From: an uncultured Muribaculaceae bacterium
GTDB lineage: Bacteria; Bacteroidota; Bacteroidia; Bacteroidales; Muribaculaceae
Reading direction: 5' to 3'
Length of the DNA stretch: 64,000 nt
Assembly: GCA_958436175.1 (NCBI GenBank)
Contig: CAUBJF010000003.1
Coordinates: forward strand, 124,001-188,000
Positions 34,575-42,937 of the stretch are shown here, one piece after another. Below the pieces are notes generated by a model. That model saw nothing but the letters and a program-made list of their open reading frames with translations, searched no databases and was not told the origin of the DNA. Numbering within the stretch: position 1 is the stretch's first letter; every line of letters begins with the position of its first letter. Both the position numbers and the translations under genes were made by a program.

Positions 34575-37500
34575 CTACATTACCAGGGCTTCGGGCGAAA
34601 TTTTCTTAAGTGTAAGTATGGTCAGACTGTCGCGTGCGGCACTGCTCAGCACCATGGGAATAAAGTCGAAATGGGGCTGACAGAGGCTTCGCCATGCATC
34701 TACGCGATCCTGTGGTACCTTTATTAGAGAGTATTTCGACTCGTAGGCGCGGCTGTCGTCGTTATGACGGGTCATGACGCTGGACATGCGGTTGAGGACT
34801 TTCAAAGTATTCTCCAGTTCGACGGGAGGCAGGTATTCGTATTTCCTGTATTGCTGCAGGTAGTCGATCATCGTGAAATCATCGAACAACGATTCTATGG
34901 CAGCCGCTGTTTCCTGTGCAAGCCTGTCGCGTATTTTCTGCATTCCTTCGGGGCTTAGTTCATAGTCACGGAAGGCATTGGACAGAGATATGTGCTTGAC
35001 GATGTTGCGCTTGTGCTTCTCGAAAAAAGCATCAAGGAGGGGTGCTCGCGTGAGGTTGAGGAACATCGCCTGGCTGGATGTGTCGAGGGTCGCGGCTTTT
35101 TCGGAGTCCTCGGCGTACCAGAATGATAGGTTGTTGTTGAAGCTCACAAGACGGTCGTAGTCGGCTTCGAGCTCTATCCGGAGTTGGTGCATAGCGTCGA
35201 GGACAAGGCCTCCTACATGGAAATGAAGCTGCATCTCCGTAAGTCGGCGTTGCTCCTTGTCGGCAGAAACCGCATAAGCGTCTATTTCATCCTGGAGTTC
35301 CATGCGCTTGCGACGGCGTGCCCATTTGTAATGGATCACCATCGCAATGGTCACGACGAGCAGTATCGCTGTCAGAATCCAGCCCCAGGTGGTGTAGCGG
35401 TTGTTTATACCAAAATAGTTCAGCAGCCCGCATACGGCTGCCAGGCCGACAGTGCATAGTCCGATACGGATGCAGCGTAATATGTACGAGCGACAGTAGT
35501 CCTTCAGCGTGTCTGTAAAGGATGCCAACAGCTCGTTTTTGCGTTTGTGAAGTTTTGTGAGGCGTTGGGCGGAGTCCTCTTCGGCGAGCGCCCGGATATC
35601 ATTGCGTACAAAAGGCTGAGAAAGCCTTTCCTGGAGGTCGGAATAGTAAGCGTAGAGCTGACGGTAGACCTCGGTGAGGGATGTGTAATGTATCTTTGCC
35701 TCGTCGAGGGCGTTGCTGATGGCGGCTATCCGCAGCTCTGTTTCGGTGCCACCGAATGATGCGACCAGTCCTGGTGCCGCTTGACCTCCCGTGCCGACAC
35801 CGGGGCCGTCGGTAGTATCAGTGATGATACAGCAGAAGTTGTTGAGTTCTGGGTCGTCGATATAGCTTGCCGAGATATAGCAGTACCCGTTGTCGCCGAA
35901 AGCCGTGCCCCAGGAGTTGCGGACGATATAGCATTTGTCGCGTTCGGAATAACCGACAATCACCATGGCGTGGTTACCTTCCCCTTTGGACGCGATCTGA
36001 TCGTCGGTAGGTCGGCTCACATGTCCGGCCGGTTCTTTCCCGAAATTATCGAAGAGACGGAGCGAGATGGCTATAGGGTAACCTTCTGTCAGGGCGGTGG
36101 TGAGTATCCGGTGGTTGGCTGTAATGGACTCGTATTTGTTCGCGCCGGACTGAAGCGGTATCTGTTTTGCCAGCAGGACGCGATGGTTGAAAGCATCGTC
36201 GATAGCGGCCTGCGAGGGCTCTGCAAGCAGCCCTGTGGTAGTATAGGGATAGAGTGTCTCGGAGCAGGTGCCGTATTTGCCGAATATTTCGAGCTGTTCG
36301 AAGAAGTTGCTGCCTTCATCGATTTTGCCTGTCTTGACGTTGGTGTGGTAGAAAAGGAAACGTTCGCTCAGGGCTGCGTCGGCAACAGGATTTTTCTGTA
36401 TACGGTTGAGGATAGATTCGTAGAGGGCGATGACAGAGAAGGACGAACACGACCCTACGCACCCTTGGTCTCGGATAGGCGAGAAGAATTTGCGGAGGTC
36501 TACCGACTCGCGCGGCTTTAGCCCCTCGGGCATCGTGTAGACTTCCTTGAGTGGCTGTTCGACAACGCCGTGTTCAAGATGGCGTACCTCTCCCCCGGCG
36601 ACGAATCCTTCTTCCGACAGATGGCCTTCGACAATAGGCTCTTCTTTGGTCTTTGCCTGGAGTGTGGCAAGCTCCTTCTCCTTGGCCCTGAGGTAAGCTG
36701 TTATGTCGAGAAGTTCGCTCTTGATGCGTTTGATGACAGGAAGAGCGTCGAAAGCTTTCGAGTTTTCGGGATTCGGATTCCCGTCTTCTTTATCGGGGAA
36801 TGCCAGGCCGGGATAGTTGCCGCGTTCGGGAAGTCGGCCTGAGCCGGGACAAAGTTCATTGAATGTATCGACGAAAAGGTCGGTAGGTTCGGTGTAGACA
36901 TCGTCGAACGATAGTCCTTTCTGTTTGTAGAGAGTGCCCGACAGGTGCTTGTTGTCACGCCCGAGGATGGCTGCCCATGTCGCTTCTTTCTCCGGCAGAG
37001 AGAGCTTGGGATCGTCCATAAATGAGGTCAGACGCTTGCGTAGCTCGGCGACGGATTCGTCGAGCGGTGCCTTAATCTTGGCTGCGATTTCTCCCTCCGG
37101 AAGTTTTGAAGCCACAAGCGGCTCGACAGTGGTATCGTAGAAGCGACTGTAGAAAGTGTCGCAGCCTTCAAGGCTGGCATATGCGCGCTCGAAGGCACCC
37201 TGCGAGTCAACTTCTTCCTTCATGACCCCGGCTTCGTCGAGGGCGGCAAGGAATGAGCGATGCAGGAGGTAGTCGACCATCATGTCGCGCCTGAATTCGA
37301 GACACGACAGACCCGGTGCGATGACGGAGTGGTCTTCGCCACAGGCCGAGAGAGGATTGAACACCTCGGAATAGACATCGATCATGACCTTGAAAAACAG
37401 GGACAGGAACTTCGCGAAAAGATCGAGGTCGAACTTCGCGGAAGCACCGGTGTCGATGTAGTTGTCGGTCAGGCACAGGCAGCAATGGAATGAAGGAGAG

Positions 37501-37910
37501 GCGCAGAGAGATGATATAGAGCTGATGTTGGCCTTCTGGATAGCGATTATCTCCTCCGAGACTGTCTCTCCGTCGAGTTCTGCCAAAGCTGTCTGAAGTC
37601 CGATGATTTCGAGCGAGCAATGATCGCTGATACCGGCTATTGCCCCTATAACGTCCTCTACGGTCTTTGAAATGCCTTCCGCCCAGAGAGGTACGGGCAT
37701 GGCTATGTGGAGCACTGTATCGAAGGATTCCGGACCGATCAGTTCGCGATACGTCGAACTAAGTGTCTTCCGCATAGCGGCAGCTCCGTCGTCTGTGATA
37801 TCAAGCTGACGGTAGAAATCCTTGTAGGGTGCGACATCCATCCTCTCATTGACAGCTTCTTTGAGCGCTGAGAGGTGCTTGCCGGGCCATAGAGTCAGTA
37901 ACGGGGTCAT
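34575..37910 (-). CDS. Papain-fold (C1A-type) cysteine protease fused to a membrane hairpin, tubulin-system partner
   Basis: An 1111-residue protein without a signal peptide. Residues 1-440 are mostly helical with no family I recognise. A papain-like domain follows at about 470-700 with the full catalytic set: Gln482 (oxyanion hole) and Cys488 in RDQGCVGSCSSFSV, His647 in GEGNHAMVIVGY, and Asn665 in VRNSWGTAFGDNGY. Coiled-coil-like segments flank two hydrophobic helices at about 811-830 and 842-862 (GLCTVGLAAVCGLLNYFG and TTWGWILTAILLVVTIAMVI). The last 240 residues are charged and helical. The hairpin would leave the protease in the cytoplasm. The gene starts 34 bases after the tubulin-like gene. 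The substrate is unknown; a pro-form or partner in the same operon is a natural guess. Confidence 0.82.
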   Translation of the reverse strand: MTPLLTLWPGKHLSALKEAVNERMDVAPYKDFYRQLDITDDGAAAMRKTLSSTYRELIGPESFDTVLHIAMPVPLWAEGISKTVEDVIGAIAGISDHCSLEIIGLQTALAELDGETVSEEIIAIQKANISSISSLCASPSFHCCLCLTDNYIDTGASAKFDLDLFAKFLSLFFKVMIDVYSEVFNPLSACGEDHSVIAPGLSCLEFRRDMMVDYLLHRSFLAALDEAGVMKEEVDSQGAFERAYASLEGCDTFYSRFYDTTVEPLVASKLPEGEIAAKIKAPLDESVAELRKRLTSFMDDPKLSLPEKEATWAAILGRDNKHLSGTLYKQKGLSFDDVYTEPTDLFVDTFNELCPGSGRLPERGNYPGLAFPDKEDGNPNPENSKAFDALPVIKRIKSELLDITAYLRAKEKELATLQAKTKEEPIVEGHLSEEGFVAGGEVRHLEHGVVEQPLKEVYTMPEGLKPRESVDLRKFFSPIRDQGCVGSCSSFSVIALYESILNRIQKNPVADAALSERFLFYHTNVKTGKIDEGSNFFEQLEIFGKYGTCSETLYPYTTTGLLAEPSQAAIDDAFNHRVLLAKQIPLQSGANKYESITANHRILTTALTEGYPIAISLRLFDNFGKEPAGHVSRPTDDQIASKGEGNHAMVIVGYSERDKCYIVRNSWGTAFGDNGYCYISASYIDDPELNNFCCIITDTTDGPGVGTGGQAAPGLVASFGGTETELRIAAISNALDEAKIHYTSLTEVYRQLYAYYSDLQERLSQPFVRNDIRALAEEDSAQRLTKLHKRKNELLASFTDTLKDYCRSYILRCIRIGLCTVGLAAVCGLLNYFGINNRYTTWGWILTAILLVVTIAMVIHYKWARRRKRMELQDEIDAYAVSADKEQRRLTEMQLHFHVGGLVLDAMHQLRIELEADYDRLVSFNNNLSFWYAEDSEKAATLDTSSQAMFLNLTRAPLLDAFFEKHKRNIVKHISLSNAFRDYELSPEGMQKIRDRLAQETAAAIESLFDDFTMIDYLQQYRKYEYLPPVELENTLKVLNRMSSVMTRHNDDSRAYESKYSLIKVPQDRVDAWRSLCQPHFDFIPMVLSSAARDSLTILTLKKISPEALVM

Positions 37911-37944
37911 TATATGGTATCTGTAAGGGCTGATGCCTGATGGT

Positions 37945-40716
37945 TTACATGTCGAGGATATATTCTATCTCGGTGTTGATGAGTTCCGCTTCTTCGGGGT
38001 AGAGCGATATTTCAGTCATTGGGATAGGGCAGAGCGACAGGGTTTCGAGATAGGTGCCGTCGGCGGCCGCCTTTTTCGCGGCAGCTGTCCTGATACGTAT
38101 CTGGTTGTCGGGGCCGGGAACGTCGAGACGCGCAATGTGTGCCTCAAGTTCATCCTTGAGAATGTCGAAGTTATCTTCGAAGAAGACCAGGGCTTCTTTG
38201 CGTGTCGAACCCATGTCGACGTTGAAACCTGTCAGGGGCCGTCCTCCGAGGCCACGGCTCTTGATCTTGTATGTGCCGTTGGAATAGGATACAAGGCCGA
38301 AGATGACTGCCATCACCCACGCTTCGATGAGGGCTTGTCCTGTGACTGTGGATGTGGGCATGAGGTTGAAGCGTTCGCGCTCCATTCGTGTACACAGGGC
38401 ATCATCCCAGTGCGAGGTGTGCTTCTTGTCGCGTTCGAAGCGTTCGTATTCGGGTTTGTAACTGTCGAGCGAAGTTATGGCGAATGCCGGGACGACACCG
38501 ACCTGGCGGTAGATGATGATACGGTCGCGGAGGCCGGTGCTCGAAAAATCGGCTTTGGCACCGCCGGGCACGAGGTTCTGGAAGAAGCCGTCCTTGCACA
38601 GACGCGATTTCTTGACGTTGGCTACACCTACGATGAAGGTATCGGCGGGATAGGTCTTCACTTCGGCATCGTAGCCGTGGTAGTTGTATGTGAACAGTGG
38701 CAATGATTTTCCGATAGCCCTTGTCACGAGTCTGCGGAGCTCTTCTTCGGGCATACTGTCGAGAACGTCCTCGACAGAGCGGTATGCGTATGTTTTGATC
38801 TTCGGGAGCGACGAGCAGTAATCGGCCAGAATTGTCGCTGTTTCGTCGGTCGTCATGTCGGCGATGCTGTCGACACCTCCTCGGCTCTTTAGATGTTTCT
38901 CGACAAAGTCGTGCAGGTTCGCGTCGTCCTTTGTGCATGTCACCTTCTCCGATTCGGGAATTGCGAGGTCGAACTGGAAGAAGCTTGTGTTGCCGATATT
39001 CTGGAGTATTACTTCGATATTGGCAGTCGAGCGTGTCCGCACTGCGTTGAGGTTCTCGGCGATCGTGTCGATGCGGCCATAGAGTTCGGAGAGCATGCCT
39101 TCGAAGGAGGTATAGAACTCGCGGGCCATTTCGCGACGCTTGATTTCACGACGGGCGACGGCCAGGCGGCGTACGCTTTCGCATACGTCTTCGATATACT
39201 GCGACTTGCCGCGTTTGAAAAGGGTACCCATGCAGGCTTCGAGTTCGCGTATGGCCGTTTCCTTAGCGCTTTCCAGGCGAGGCAGTTCGTCTTTCCTCTC
39301 CTTGATCTCATTCTTCATCTCGCCGCTGCAGAGCTCGACCTGCGTGCGGATGGCGCCGAGCACATGGCTGGCGAGATAAACGCCGCATTCGCGGTTGAGA
39401 ATGTTCTTGATGAAATCGCGCAGCGAGGTACGTATACGTGCTTTCAGTTCGTCGAGACGGGCGTTGAGTTCTTCCTGGCTGTCGACGGCACGGGTGTTGA
39501 GGTATATGTCACATTCGGGTTTGGGCTTGTCCGGATTGTCGATTTCCGTGAATTCGAACTTTGGGGTCGGTGTCATGAAGTAATCGATAACATCGTCCTT
39601 GCCCTTGTTTTCGCGGATACGTGCATCGTCTATCCACGCGTTTGCAAGCATGGAGGGGTCGTCGCAACCGCCGTTGAGCATACGGTTGACGATTTCTATG
39701 CAGGCCTTGTTCCGGAATATCTTGGCGAGGCCTGTGCCGTTGAACACTATCTCGCTGACACCGAATCCGGCAGCCCAGGCTTTCTTGTTGCAGATATCCA
39801 TGGAACCGTCGGCTATCACCTTGGCCACGTTGTCGCTGACGGAAGCGGCTGTGACGCTGAGCTCGCCCGTGGAGGTCATCAGGGCCAGCGATATCATCTC
39901 GCAGAGCTTGTCGATGTTGTTGAACATGTCGCCGTTGGTGTTGCGGTTGTCGACGATGTAGAATGCGGTGAAGGGTCGGTCGTTGACTTTCATGACATCG
40001 CGCAGCCATTTGATTTCCACCGGTGTGGAGCGTACGTCGAGGTGCATGAGGTAGTCGAGGTCCATGATAGCGCCATAGGCGTTGGGACGTACGCGGACGA
40101 CAGAGGCTCCCTGCATCATCGAGCGGAAGACATCGGCTGTCACCGCATATCCGTTGAGCTTGGTCTCTGGCATGAGCGAGCGGATGAGGTAGGCCATGTT
40201 GAGGAATGTGCCGCAGCCGGTACCGCCGCCGAGCGAGAATACCATGTGGACTTCGACATCGGTCGAGAGAAGTGCGTACTTGTCGTTGTCGATTATGTCG
40301 GCCGAGTTGATCTGTTGCAGCTTCTGGTTGATACGCTCCACAACGGTGTCTTTATGTCTTGTGATAGCGAAGCGGCCGTTCGACCTGATGGCACCGGCTC
40401 CGATGTTGAGCTGCGTCAGGGACCCGACATTGGCAACAGGCAGCCAGTCGTAGTTCGACGGATTGCGGCTGTAGATATCTGTCGGCGATTTGACGGAGAT
40501 AGGGAGCTGTTCTGCCGTGGTCAGGCTTATCCTTGTGCCGTCGTTGGCCTCGCAGGATTTGTTGTAGACACCGCCGTCGGTATCTATGCCCAGGAAGCCT
40601 ATCATGGGAGGAACTTCGCCGTAGGTATCGTAGAACATCTTCTTTGTATGGAGGAGGGTATTCATGCCTGTGCCCCCGAGGCCTATAAAGAGGGTTCGCC
40701 GGATTTTTGTTGCCAT
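37945..40716 (-). CDS. Large tubulin/FtsZ-like GTPase-family protein (Tubulin_2 type)
   Basis: A 923-residue cytoplasmic protein. The N-terminus has RRTLFIGLGGTGMNTLLH at about 6-23, the nucleotide-fold start of this family, then FLGIDTDGG. The tubulin signature loop is clear at about 161-172 (SLGGGTGCGTFL), matching the GGGTGxG phosphate-binding motif of tubulin and FtsZ. The remaining 700 residues are unlike FtsZ and are mostly mixed helical, with a coiled-coil-like region around 420-500. This is far larger than FtsZ or TubZ, as in the FtsZ-like families predicted to act in membrane remodelling. It lies between the vWA gene (48 bases upstream) and the papain-like gene (34 bases downstream). 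GTP use and polymer formation are inferred from the motif. Confidence 0.85.
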   Translation of the reverse strand: MATKIRRTLFIGLGGTGMNTLLHTKKMFYDTYGEVPPMIGFLGIDTDGGVYNKSCEANDGTRISLTTAEQLPISVKSPTDIYSRNPSNYDWLPVANVGSLTQLNIGAGAIRSNGRFAITRHKDTVVERINQKLQQINSADIIDNDKYALLSTDVEVHMVFSLGGGTGCGTFLNMAYLIRSLMPETKLNGYAVTADVFRSMMQGASVVRVRPNAYGAIMDLDYLMHLDVRSTPVEIKWLRDVMKVNDRPFTAFYIVDNRNTNGDMFNNIDKLCEMISLALMTSTGELSVTAASVSDNVAKVIADGSMDICNKKAWAAGFGVSEIVFNGTGLAKIFRNKACIEIVNRMLNGGCDDPSMLANAWIDDARIRENKGKDDVIDYFMTPTPKFEFTEIDNPDKPKPECDIYLNTRAVDSQEELNARLDELKARIRTSLRDFIKNILNRECGVYLASHVLGAIRTQVELCSGEMKNEIKERKDELPRLESAKETAIRELEACMGTLFKRGKSQYIEDVCESVRRLAVARREIKRREMAREFYTSFEGMLSELYGRIDTIAENLNAVRTRSTANIEVILQNIGNTSFFQFDLAIPESEKVTCTKDDANLHDFVEKHLKSRGGVDSIADMTTDETATILADYCSSLPKIKTYAYRSVEDVLDSMPEEELRRLVTRAIGKSLPLFTYNYHGYDAEVKTYPADTFIVGVANVKKSRLCKDGFFQNLVPGGAKADFSSTGLRDRIIIYRQVGVVPAFAITSLDSYKPEYERFERDKKHTSHWDDALCTRMERERFNLMPTSTVTGQALIEAWVMAVIFGLVSYSNGTYKIKSRGLGGRPLTGFNVDMGSTRKEALVFFEDNFDILKDELEAHIARLDVPGPDNQIRIRTAAAKKAAADGTYLETLSLCPIPMTEISLYPEEAELINTEIEYILDM

Positions 40717-40764
40717 AGTCTTAGTCTGTATTGTTTTTTGTATTTATATACGGTGATAATGGGT

Positions 40765-42528
40765 TTATTCCACGGTCAGCTTCGATTTTTCGTCTGTTCC
40801 GTTGTTGATAAACTCGTATGTCTCGTGCAACTTGAGGGTGCGCGAAGGTATGATGTCCCAGGCTTTCTGCTGCGCTACGCGGCATGTTTTCTTGTTGCCC
40901 GGAGTGATGACAAGTTCGGGATTCCAGTGTGGCGCCGGAACGTACAGTATGGAGCCGGTAAAAAGCTTGTTGAGGAAGCTCTGGCTCCTTTTCCTTGATG
41001 TCAGCACGACCATGCGGTATTTTCTGACACGCTTGCGGACATAGTAGCTGCCCGGTCCCATGAATGTCAGGGCTCCAACTTTGAATTTGGGATAAAATAT
41101 GGGTTTCAGGACAACGAACCAGAGACCAAGGGCTGCGAAAATCACTATTGCGGCCCAGAAGCATGCTGTTGCGAGCGGATTCCAGTCGCGGCTGTAGCTT
41201 GTACGTATCGTCATGCCGTCCTGATTGTCAATCGGCGCTCCGTTGAGCAGTTCAAGTTCAGTCGATGCGGTCGGGGTTAGCGCGAAATAGTGCTTGCCTG
41301 AGGTGGCTTCCGGATCGAAAACTATGCCGAGGACGGCATTTTCGCCGGGTCGGATTGTAAATTCATCATCTTCCACGGATTCGTCGTTGTAGAGCAGGGA
41401 ATAGTCCTTGTCATCCTTGTTGGCAGGTGTGACACTGAATGTAGCCGAAGTGTTGGCTTCGGCGGCATCGTTGAAGCGAGGCTGCAGGTCGACATATACC
41501 GTGTCGGGCAGCTTTTCTTCGCAGAAGAGGAACGAAGGATAGCTCGAAGAGCCCGGCCTCACTACGAGCTCGTCGAAAGGACCTCCGCAAATCGTCAGGC
41601 TTCGTTGACGGCGGTTGCTGACCACTGCCGTGACCTCTGGATTGACGATGGTGACATCGGGCTGCGCCGAGACTATACGGAAACGGAAGATGTAGTTGCC
41701 ATCGTCGTCGCAGGACGGTGCCAGGGCTTCATTGAGCTGCGGGGTGCTCATTTCGCTGCGTGTTGTCAGCTTCACTTCTATTGTCTGCCCCTCGGCTTTG
41801 TCGCCGATGATCACGGGCCGGAACCACGGGTCGGAACATTCTGCCTTGAGCTGATATGTTCCGGGCTCGCTGAACGACAGGCGGCTGACAGTGCCGAGCT
41901 CGAGGGTGTTGTCGTGGATGGTGGAGGGAGATATGTCGGCGAGTTGCGGTATTACACCGTTATGGCAGCTGACGAAGAAGGCATCGTTACAGCTCTTGAC
42001 AGCCTCGACGATATCAGGGTCGACAGCATCTTCTGCCAGGGTGACATAGAAGAAGCGTGTGTTGCGGTGCTTGGCGCACCATTTCCTGATGATGCTGCAT
42101 ACCTCGGCAGTGCCGCGCACGTTGTCGGTGCCGTCGGTGAGTAGGTAGACACGGTTGTCCATCTCGTTTCGGCATTCGTCGAAGGCCGCTGTCAGGGCAT
42201 CGGCGATATTGGTGTTCGTTTTGGCCGTGATATATTCGTCGAGCTTGTCGTTCATCTTGTTGCGTACCGACGGGTAAGTTTCGGAAGTGAACACTATCCC
42301 GGGGTGAACGACGCTCTGGAAAGGAATGACAGTGAACAGGGCATCGGGCTGGAGACGCTGTATCTGGATAGTGTGGTCGAGAGCTGTCTTTGCCGGGTTC
42401 CAGATTTTCTTCCATTCCATCGACTGGGTGCAGTCGAAGACATATATATAGTTGCGCTGCCGTTGGCCGTATGCAAGAATAGTGGTGACTGTCAGCAGCA
42501 GCAAGGTAGAGAGAAGCTTTCTTATCAT
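40765..42528 (-). CDS. Membrane-anchored von Willebrand factor A protein, tubulin-system partner
   Basis: A 587-residue protein. I start at the ATG at 42528 because it opens a signal peptide (MIRKLLSTLLLLTVTTILAYGQ); the frame runs 28 codons further upstream. The vWA domain spans about 26-215. Its metal site has Asp32, Thr34 and Ser36 in FDCTQSM, a TNTNIADAL threonine loop and LLTDGTDN. Beta-sandwich regions follow to about 440. One membrane helix lies at about 451-475 (FWAAIVIFAALGLWFVVL), and about 110 basic residues then lie in the cytoplasm. So the vWA head faces the periplasm and the tail can meet the tubulin-like protein encoded 48 bases downstream. First gene of the operon. Confidence 0.85.
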   Translation of the reverse strand: MIRKLLSTLLLLTVTTILAYGQRQRNYIYVFDCTQSMEWKKIWNPAKTALDHTIQIQRLQPDALFTVIPFQSVVHPGIVFTSETYPSVRNKMNDKLDEYITAKTNTNIADALTAAFDECRNEMDNRVYLLTDGTDNVRGTAEVCSIIRKWCAKHRNTRFFYVTLAEDAVDPDIVEAVKSCNDAFFVSCHNGVIPQLADISPSTIHDNTLELGTVSRLSFSEPGTYQLKAECSDPWFRPVIIGDKAEGQTIEVKLTTRSEMSTPQLNEALAPSCDDDGNYIFRFRIVSAQPDVTIVNPEVTAVVSNRRQRSLTICGGPFDELVVRPGSSSYPSFLFCEEKLPDTVYVDLQPRFNDAAEANTSATFSVTPANKDDKDYSLLYNDESVEDDEFTIRPGENAVLGIVFDPEATSGKHYFALTPTASTELELLNGAPIDNQDGMTIRTSYSRDWNPLATACFWAAIVIFAALGLWFVVLKPIFYPKFKVGALTFMGPGSYYVRKRVRKYRMVVLTSRKRSQSFLNKLFTGSILYVPAPHWNPELVITPGNKKTCRVAQQKAWDIIPSRTLKLHETYEFINNGTDEKSKLTVE

Positions 42529-42589
42529 GGCGCGCGTTAAGATGTTGTGATGTGACGACATGCCTGTCGTACATTTAAGGAACTTTATG

Positions 42590-42597
42590 CAAATGTA
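42590..42597 (-). promoter_or_regulatory. -7 box of the vWA/tubulin/protease operon
   Basis: The minus strand reads TACATTTG about 60 bases before the vWA start. No TTG is found at the expected -33 distance. Confidence 0.5.
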
Positions 42598-42641
42598 GAA
42601 GTTTTTTCCCATATAAACATATACGAATTAAAAAATATCTG

Positions 42642-42649
42642 TATATTTG
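42642..42649 (+). promoter_or_regulatory. -7 box of the ketoacid oxidoreductase operon
   Basis: TATATTTG matches TAnnTTTG, about 52 bases before the ferredoxin start. No clear -33 TTG is seen. The two divergent -7 boxes are only about 45 bases apart. Confidence 0.5.
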
Positions 42650-42700
42650 CGATATGGAAGTCGTATTGCGACATTCATAACGAACCAAAACTACTAAATT

Positions 42701-42937
42701 ATGGCAAAAGTTTATGGAGCTGTGACAATCGACCAGAAGCGCTGCAAGGGATGCAACTTGTGCGTGGTTGCGTGTCCTACTGATGTACTTCTGCTGCAGC
42801 CAAAGGAGGTGAACGACCGAGGATACCACTATGCCTATGCCGCCAATCCTTCCGCATGCATCGGCTGTGGCTCGTGCGCTACGGTGTGTCCGGATGCGTG
42901 TATCGAGGTTTACCGCGTGGTAGAACGCGATAAATGA
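42701..42937 (+). CDS. 2-oxoacid:ferredoxin oxidoreductase, ferredoxin (delta) subunit
   Basis: A 78-residue protein with two 4Fe-4S binding motifs, CKGCNLCVVACP and CIGCGSCATVCP, separated by about 35 residues, in the two-cluster arrangement of the delta subunits of such enzymes. It passes electrons from the catalytic subunits to ferredoxin. Its stop overlaps the alpha subunit start by four bases (ATGA). It is the first gene of a four-subunit operon. Confidence 0.93.
   Translation: MAKVYGAVTIDQKRCKGCNLCVVACPTDVLLLQPKEVNDRGYHYAYAANPSACIGCGSCATVCPDACIEVYRVVERDK

Noticed and set aside
38893..40998. 701-codon open frame antisense to the tubulin-like gene
   Set aside because: It covers the motif-bearing minus-strand gene and shows no protein family of its own; lack of stops follows from codon bias.
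34575..42528. Plasmid-type TubZ partition system
   Set aside because: There is no TubR-like DNA-binding protein or centromere repeats, the protein is far larger than TubZ, and membrane-anchored partners flank it.
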